A stretch of 64,000 nt of DNA from contig JAAYRI010000087.1 in NCBI GenBank assembly GCA_012518875.1, positions 1 to 64,000 on the forward strand. The letters are read 5' to 3'. Shown here in pieces: positions 57,591-64,000 of the stretch. A model generated the notes under the pieces. That model made no database searches. It was not told the origin of the DNA and saw nothing but the letters and a program-made list of their open reading frames with translations. Each line of letters begins with the position of its first letter. Position 1 is the stretch's first letter. The stretch comes from Peptococcaceae bacterium. Lineage in GTDB: Bacteria > Bacillota > Desulfotomaculia > Desulfotomaculales > Pelotomaculaceae. A program made the position numbers and the translations under genes.

Positions 57591-59147
57591 ATGATAGCCA
57601 TCGTAAAAAGCACTGCCCTTCATGGTCTTGATGGTCAGGTAGTGGAGGTTGAGGTTGATATTTCTAATGGCCTGCCTTGTTTTGACATAGTAGGGCTTCC
57701 TGATGTCTCAGTCAGAGAGTCAAAGGATCGGGTGCGGGCGGCAATAAAAAATTCTGGATTGGAGTTCCCTATCAAAAGAATTACTGTGAATTTGGCCCCG
57801 GCAGATCTAAAAAAAGAAGGCCCCATATATGATTTGCCCATTGCAATAGGGATTCTCGCTGCTACTGAACAGCTATCCCAGGAACAGTACGGAAGATTCG
57901 CCTACCTGGGTGAGCTTTCTTTAAACGGCTCCCTACGCAGTATTACCGGGGCGCTGCCCAATGTCCTGGCAGCCGTAGAAGCATCAATGGATGAAATCAT
58001 TGTTCCCAGGGAAAATGCAGCCGAAGCTGCCCTTGTTAAAAATGCAACTATTTTCCCCGCCTCCAGTCTGGCGGAACTAGCTGGTTTTTTGCGAGGTGAA
58101 AACAACATAGCACCTTTCTCTCTAGATTTAGGACATTATAGTAAACCATCTGGAGCAGGCTGCCCTGACTTTGCTGATGTAAAGGGACAGCATACTGCCA
58201 GGCGCTCACTAGAGGTGGCTGCTGCCGGTTCGCACAATCTGCTTATGTTTGGCAGCCCTGGTTCAGGCAAAACAATGTTGGCCCGTCGTCTACCCGGTAT
58301 CCTGCCTGACATGACCTTTTATGAATCTATTGAAACAACTAAAATTTACAGCCTGGCCGGCCTACTCACACCTGACATGCCACTGGTTACCCATAGGCCT
58401 TTCAGGTCGCCCCATCATACAGCCTCTGCTGTGGGAATCGTTGGTGGTGGTAGAACACCCCGCCCCGGTGAAATTAGCCTTGCTCATCATGGAGTTTTAT
58501 TTTTGGATGAAATACCTGAGTTCCACAAAAATGCCCTTGAAGCCCTTCGTCAACCCCTTGAAGACGGCGTCATTACAATATCAAGGGCTGCCGCCACACT
58601 GACATATCCCGCCAGGATAATGCTTGTTGGGGCCTTAAATCCATGCCCCTGTGGCTATCTAGGAGATCCCTTGCGGGAATGCATGTGTACCCCCTATCAG
58701 GTGCACCGTTACATCTCCCGTCTTTCCGGTCCACTCCTGGACCGAATGGATATCTGCGTAGAGGTGCCAAGGCTACCATATGAAGAAATTAACTCGAAAA
58801 AAAAACCAGAAGGATCGGCATCCATAAAAAAAAGGGTTGAATTAGCACGGAAACGCCAGCGTGAAAGATTTCTCAGTATTCACCAAAATGGTAATCAAAA
58901 AGCCCCTTTTTGCAACGCCCAAATGAAACCAAGAGACATAGGCCGTTACTGTCAAATGACCAAAACAGCCCGGAGTCTTCTGCAGTCCGCCTTTCAAAAA
59001 TTAGCACTAAGTGCCCGGTCTCATGACAAAATCCTCAAGGTTTCCCGCACAATTGCCGACCTGGACGGTGCAGATATTATTAATGATGGTCACCTGGCAG
59101 AAGCCTTCCAATACCGCTCTCTAGACAAGATCCTATCCAGCTATTAG
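57591..59147 (+). CDS. comM: YifB/ComM family Mg-chelatase-like AAA ATPase
   Basis: 518 aa; 'GLPCFDIVGLPDVSVRESKDRVRAAIKNSG', 'GSPGSGKTMLARRLPGILP', 'HHGVLFLDEIPEF', 'NPCPCGYLGD'. Confidence 0.95.
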   Translation: MIAIVKSTALHGLDGQVVEVEVDISNGLPCFDIVGLPDVSVRESKDRVRAAIKNSGLEFPIKRITVNLAPADLKKEGPIYDLPIAIGILAATEQLSQEQYGRFAYLGELSLNGSLRSITGALPNVLAAVEASMDEIIVPRENAAEAALVKNATIFPASSLAELAGFLRGENNIAPFSLDLGHYSKPSGAGCPDFADVKGQHTARRSLEVAAAGSHNLLMFGSPGSGKTMLARRLPGILPDMTFYESIETTKIYSLAGLLTPDMPLVTHRPFRSPHHTASAVGIVGGGRTPRPGEISLAHHGVLFLDEIPEFHKNALEALRQPLEDGVITISRAAATLTYPARIMLVGALNPCPCGYLGDPLRECMCTPYQVHRYISRLSGPLLDRMDICVEVPRLPYEEINSKKKPEGSASIKKRVELARKRQRERFLSIHQNGNQKAPFCNAQMKPRDIGRYCQMTKTARSLLQSAFQKLALSARSHDKILKVSRTIADLDGADIINDGHLAEAFQYRSLDKILSSY

Positions 59148-59379
59148 GGTAACAAGGAAGGGAAATATGGTGTCTTGTTTTTTATACCACACCATTGCAC
59201 CCGGTGTTATATCTTGTGTTAATAACAGCCCCGCTGATACCCTACCTTTTGAAAAATCGGGGCGAAATTGCACGACCAACAGATCTTTACTTTATAATAT
59301 ATTCTGTATATAATAATTTAGTAGGAGACATATTATCACAGTTTTTCTAAGCTCGACCTATAAACCAAACATATCAGAT

Positions 59380-59412
59380 CGGCGGTTACAAGGTAGTCGC
59401 CGAATATTTTTT
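59380..59412 (+). terminator. intrinsic terminator-like hairpin ahead of the Rnk-like gene
   Basis: CGGCGGTTAC-AAG-GTAGTCGCCG (two G.U) followed by AATATTTTTT, 27 nt before the TTG start. Confidence 0.65.
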
Positions 59413-59439
59413 AGCAGTTTATGAAAGGTGGCTTGACCA

Positions 59440-59853
59440 TTGTCGAGGCAAATATTCATTACTGAAAAAGACAAAATTAAACTACAGAAACTTATAAATG
59501 AAGCAAAAGAATTTCATCCCAGTAGCGAAGTGTACCTTAATAACCTGGAACAGGAATTGGATCGGGCGCAATTAGTGGATTCTCAGAAGGTTCCACATGA
59601 TGTGATTACCATGCATTCAAAGGTATTGTTAAGAGACATAGATTCCGGCGAAGAGATGATCTACACACTTGTTTACCCTAATGAGGCCAACATAATGGAG
59701 GATAAAATTTCTGTGCTGGCCCCGGTGGGTACGGCGATCATCGGCTTACGTGAAAAGGATGCTATTGACTGGAAAATCCCCAGTGGCATGGTCAGATTGG
59801 AGGTAAAAGAAATCCTCTATCAACCGGAGGCAGCAGGTGATTTTGATTCATAA
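59440..59853 (+). CDS. GreA/GreB-family Rnk-like transcription factor
   Basis: 137 aa, TTG start; 'IFITEKDKIKLQKLINEAKE', 'VITMHSKVLLRDIDSGEEMIYTLVYPNEANIMEDKISVLAPVGTAIIGLREKDAIDWKIP'. Confidence 0.92.
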   Translation: MSRQIFITEKDKIKLQKLINEAKEFHPSSEVYLNNLEQELDRAQLVDSQKVPHDVITMHSKVLLRDIDSGEEMIYTLVYPNEANIMEDKISVLAPVGTAIIGLREKDAIDWKIPSGMVRLEVKEILYQPEAAGDFDS

Positions 59854-60059
59854 AACTAATCACATTTAATCTTCTGTGTAATGTAGAGTTACCCCAGCAA
59901 TTCGGCTGCCACATTTTTAGACAGATTTTATCCTATACTGCTTCCAACATTGCCATTATGCCAAAACACTTGTTTACATATAGTAGCAGAAAACAACCTG
60001 CTAAATTTTTTCTTTTTCGTGGGAATATCTAAAATGTATCTAACATCCCCCGATCATTA

Positions 60060-60434
60060 TTAGAAGGCGTTTATTATATGTTCCAGCTTGCTTACCCTTT
60101 CATTCTTATCAAACAAAATACCAATGACATCGAACCGGCAGCTACTGTCGGTTTTTCCATGTGCGATTAGATAATTCCAGGCCACCTGCCTTAATTTATG
60201 CTGCTTGCGCCTCGTAACACTCTCCTGGGGTAACCCGTATTTTACACTACTATGTGAACGAACCTCCACAAAGATAGTCACTCTTCTATCTATGGCGATC
60301 AAATCTATTTCACCGAGACCACAGGTGTAATTCCGGCAAATCACCTTATATCCAATTCCTTTTAAATATTCAGCAGCATAGTCCTCACCTTTTTTTCCCA
60401 GCCGTTTTTTCCATATCGTCATACCCTTATACAT
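60060..60434 (-). CDS. YraN family (UPF0102) endonuclease-like protein
   Basis: 124 aa; 'LGKKGEDYAAEYLKGIGYKVICRNYTCGLGEIDLIAIDRRVTIFVEVRSHSS'. Confidence 0.93.
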   Translation of the reverse strand: MYKGMTIWKKRLGKKGEDYAAEYLKGIGYKVICRNYTCGLGEIDLIAIDRRVTIFVEVRSHSSVKYGLPQESVTRRKQHKLRQVAWNYLIAHGKTDSSCRFDVIGILFDKNERVSKLEHIINAF

Positions 60435-60495
60435 CCTTCACTAGTTAATGGTTTATCCTATAGTTTAGATTTCTTAGATCGAGTCACATTAATGA

Positions 60496-60529
60496 AAAAA
60501 CCTCCGCAAAAAATTGATGCGAAGGTTTT
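60496..60529 (-). terminator. terminator-like hairpin downstream of the formate dehydrogenase gene
   Basis: minus strand AAACCTTCGCA...TGCGGAGGTTTTTT. Confidence 0.65.
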
Positions 60530-60681
60530 AGACTAGATGAGTTTTAGGGATAACCCCATTATTTAGCCTGCCTCTGGAGCCATACCCGGCATTTTCAGGC
60601 CGGGTTAGACTCCTGTAGGCCGGCATCATCTGGCTGTTTGCTGGTTTGCTAATCCTTTAACCTTTTAGTTCTAGTTAATAT

Positions 60682-63600
60682 TTATGCTTTTCTAATATTA
60701 ACCAGGAAGGCCTTGTACTCCGGAACAGCAACGTTAGCATCGCCAATAAAGGGCGTTAGATTATTCCCAACATCACCCTGGGATAACCCCGTGTAGCCCC
60801 AATGCCATGGTAACGATACAATTTCCACGGGACTATCATTGACAATTAAAGGTCTCACAATCGGCAAAACGTTGGCCTTGCATTTTATTTCTGCCCGGGC
60901 ACTGCTCACAATGATATCATCTCCGGCTTTTATACCTAAATTGGCAGCCAGGGTCGGTGATATGGTAGCAAATTGCTCCGGCATCAATTCCACCAGCCAG
61001 GGGCTGTTTCTCGTCCTGACCCCAGTTTGGTAATGCTCAATATAGTGGACAGTAGTAGCAACATAAGGGAATTCTTCACTGCCGGTTTCGGCCAGGTTAG
61101 AAAAAATGCCGTCCCATCTCATTGCCATGGGGTTATTTTGCTGGCTACTAATCAGGTTTTTCACTGGGCTTTCTACCGGTTCATAGTGTTCCGGCATCGG
61201 GCCCTCTTTTAACCCTGAGGGGTTAAAGAAACGTGCTTGCCCCTCCGGCAGCATAATAAAGGGTGCGTTGGCCGTTACTTCAGGCGGTGAGGGCTCTTTT
61301 GTCACCGGGTTCACGATACCAAAGTCAGGTACATCGTTGGTAACCCATTTTGCTCCATCCCAGTAGATCAAAGGCTTATCCTTTTTCCAGGGCCGTCCGG
61401 CTGGGTCGGCGGAACAACGGTTATAAACAATACGCCGGTTCAGGGGCCAGACAAAGGTCCATTTAGGAAATACACCAAGGCCGCTTTTATCTTCAGTACC
61501 GTGCCGCTTAGTAGCAGGCACCTTTAGTAACGGGTCTTGCTCCTGGGGATCAACATAGTAATAACCGGTATAAACCCATACCCCACAGGCTGTGGAGCCA
61601 TCATCCTTGAGGTCACCAAACGTACCCAGGACCCGGCCATCAGCCACATTATAGCCGTTAATTTCAATGGCTATTTTTTCTATATCCGGCTCATCATTAT
61701 CCGGTTGGTCATAATCCCAGGTTATGTTCAAAATGGGGTCTGTGAATACACCGCCGGCCTCATATTCCTTGCGGATAGCCTTGTACAACCTGTCAGCAAT
61801 CCAAAGGTCACTTTTTGCCTGTCCGGGTGGTTCTACGGCCTTCCAACGCCAGGGAATATGACGTGCGCTACTTGTTCTGGTGCCTTCTTTTTCATAAATA
61901 TGGGCTGCCGGCAGTAAGAATACTTCTGTTTTTATGTCTGCCGGGTTTGCTCCTGGACGCCTCCAGAAAGCAGCCGTTTCGTTCTCGAAAATATCGACAC
62001 ATACCATCCAATCCGCATTCTCCAGAGCTTTGGCCTCGTTAGAAGCATCAGGTCCGGCCACAGAGGGGTTTTCAGCCCAGCAAAAGACACCCTTAATATG
62101 TCCTTCCGCCAGGGAGCCGTAGGAAGACATGTGGGAGTGGTCTTTACCATCTGACTTAGGCAACCAATCAAAACAAAAGTCATTTTCCCTGGTTGCTTTC
62201 TCTCCGTACCAGGCTTTAAGCAAACTGGCGACAAATTTAGGTGTGTTGGACCAGTAACCCGTTTTCGGTGTTGTCACATCCAGGTATTCCTGATATGTGG
62301 GGTGTTTAGTGGCATCAGGGACAGCAAGATAGGCTGTAATATTGTTCCATAGCATCCCCATGTCACAGGCGCCCTGAACGTTAGATTGCCCCCGTTGCGG
62401 GTTCACACCGCCACCGGGCATACCCACATTGCCCAGTAGGAGTTGAACCATGCAAGTTGCCCTTGTGTTTTGGGTACCATAACTGTGTTGGGTGATCCCC
62501 AATACATATATTAGGTTACCGGCCACATCCGGTTTTCCTGACTCACAGTAGGTAGAGTAAGCCTCCAGCAAGGTGTCTTCCGGGGTTCCCGTGACCCTAC
62601 TTACTGTTTTTATGTCATAGCGAGAAACATGCTTTTTCAAAATTTGCCAGACGCACTGAGGATCCTGCATTGTAGGATCCTTTCTAATATTATCGCCATC
62701 TTTTTGGTAAGCCCAACTTGCAGTGTTGTAGACCAGTTTGCCGTCCTTTTCCTCTAGGCCTGAGAAAAGTCCGTCTTCAAAATGATAGTCAGGATTGATT
62801 AGGTAGGAAGCGTTGGTATAGTTTTGCACATATTCATGTTGGTAAAGATCATTTTCTATGGCATAATTCATCAAACCATACAGAAATGAAATATCTGTAC
62901 CCGGACGCAAGGGAACATAAATATCTGCCTGAGCCGCTGTTTTGGTAAACCTGGGGTCAACGACAATGATTTTGGCCCCTTTTCCCTTGGCCTTGCCGAT
63001 ATGACGCATGGCCATTGGGTGGGCTTCAGCCGGGTTGGAACCGATAATCAAGAATATGTCTGTGTTTTGATAGTCATTAAAGTTGTTTGTCATTACTCCC
63101 CGACCAAATGAATTAGCCAGACCGGCTACGGTGGGAGAGTGTCAGAGGCGGGCACAGTGATCGAGATCAACTACACCAAGACCACCCCGCATCAGCTTAT
63201 TTATTATATAATCCTCTTCGTTGTTTACATTGGCACTGCCCATTTGGCAAATAGCCATGGTGCGGTTAACTGTAACACCATTTTCATCTTTTTCTTCGAA
63301 TGTTTCATCCCGGGTCTTTTTTACCCGCTGGGCAATTTCAGATAAGGCCCAGTCCCAGTCTTTTACCTCCCACTTGTCACTGCCAGGGGCACGGTAAAGA
63401 ACCTCCGTTAACCGCCCCGGATTGAGCACGCGTTGACGGTTTTTATCTACAATTGTATAAACATCTGAAAGAGCTGTCCCCTTGGGACATAAGGCCCCTT
63501 CATTAACGGGGCTGTCAGGATCCCCTTCAATATAAACCACCTTATCATTTTCAGAGTAAACTATAGTGGTACAACCACATCCACAATAGGAACAGCCGGA

Positions 63601-63765
63601 GGAGGTTTCCTTAGTTTTCGTTATTTTTAAAGGACCCATATCAAAGCTGGGCAAGTTATCGCTTGCAGCAGCAGGTTTGGCACTGATTCCCTCAAAAAAA
63701 ACCGTTCCAGCCGCGCCTATTCCCAAATACTTAAAGAAATCACGGCGGCTAATACCTTTTTTCAT
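60682..63765 (-). CDS. fdnG: selenocysteine-containing formate dehydrogenase alpha subunit, Tat-exported
   Basis: two ORFs in one frame joined by TGA at 63142-63144: '...[36 protein letters not shown]...'; Tat motif 'SRRDFFKYLGIG', 4Fe-4S 'CSYCGCGCTTIVY', molybdopterin-binding domains. Confidence 0.93.
63114..63128 (-). promoter_or_regulatory. bacterial SECIS-like hairpin
   Basis: minus strand TGA-CACTCTCCCACCG-TAGCC-GGTCT-GGCTA; 5-bp stem with GGUCU apical loop starting 18 nt after UGA. Confidence 0.8.
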
Positions 63766-63868
63766 AGCGGTTAATATTACCCTCCTTTACCTTGGAATAA
63801 ACACTGTTAATTTTGCTGGGTATCGCACAAATCCATATCCTGTAATTCATTTCAAGCATCATTTACAA

Positions 63869-64000
63869 TTAGGCCTGGAAGCCTGTACCGGTTCCAATTG
63901 AGTGACCGCTGCCATGAACATACTCCTCTTTGGCCATAATTGGGAAATTTTCAACAAAGAAACAATATGCCAGGACCAGGAAGCTCCACATACCGAGAGT
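63869..64000 (-). CDS. C-terminal fragment of an unidentified protein running off the window edge
   Basis: 44 in-frame codons open to the window edge: 'TLGMWSFLVLAYCFFVENFPIMAKEEYVHGSGHSIGTGTGFQA*'. Confidence 0.45.
   Translation of the reverse strand, partial: TLGMWSFLVLAYCFFVENFPIMAKEEYVHGSGHSIGTGTGFQA

Noticed and set aside
60682-63765. Formate dehydrogenase split into two genes or a pseudogene by an internal stop
   Set aside because: The stop is TGA at the canonical Sec position, both halves are in one frame, and a SECIS-like hairpin follows; read as one selenoprotein.
1-64000. CRISPR arrays, transposases, phage genes, tRNA or rRNA genes
   Set aside because: None recognised on either strand; the window is core chromosome.

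Overview
This window looks like a chromosomal core region from a spore-forming, probably Peptococcaceae-like (Desulfotomaculum/Pelotomaculum type) Firmicute. That placement is inferred from gene content and synteny only. Minus-strand genes dominate the first 35 kb: spoIVA, gpsA, plsY, der, a DUF512 protein, two DUF3189 paralogs, the YIEGIA pair, spoIIP, an ispH-rpsA fusion, plsC, cmk, aroA, tyrA, aroF, aroH, a HutP-family gene, rluB, spmA/spmB, spoVR-yhbH-prkA, a GerMN protein and murT-gatD. A plus-strand cassette follows: LD-carboxypeptidase, then iorA-iorB-paaK. After that come addAB, several small conserved proteins, a comM-like AAA protein, a Rnk-like factor, yraN and a formate dehydrogenase alpha subunit. 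No tRNA, rRNA, CRISPR array or transposon was seen. The main findings are: (1) the iorAB-paaK leader carries a run of (G/U)AG triplets at 5-6 nt period, an intrinsic terminator, and an 8-bp alternative pairing between two triplets and the terminator arm. This is the architecture of TRAP-type attenuation, on an operon where I do not know it to be described. (2) The 296-nt aroH-aroF gap, two genes downstream of a HutP-family gene, has UAG triplets, a duplicated 12-mer, a perfect 12-bp hairpin and a terminator. (3) A small acidic protein has five copies of a [DE]Px[QR]xIR[DE] motif spaced 32-38 residues apart. (4) The formate dehydrogenase is read through an in-frame UGA followed by a SECIS-like hairpin with a GGUCU loop. 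(5) A small HNH-like zinc protein appears to lack the catalytic histidine motif. All family calls come from reading the translations, with no database searches.
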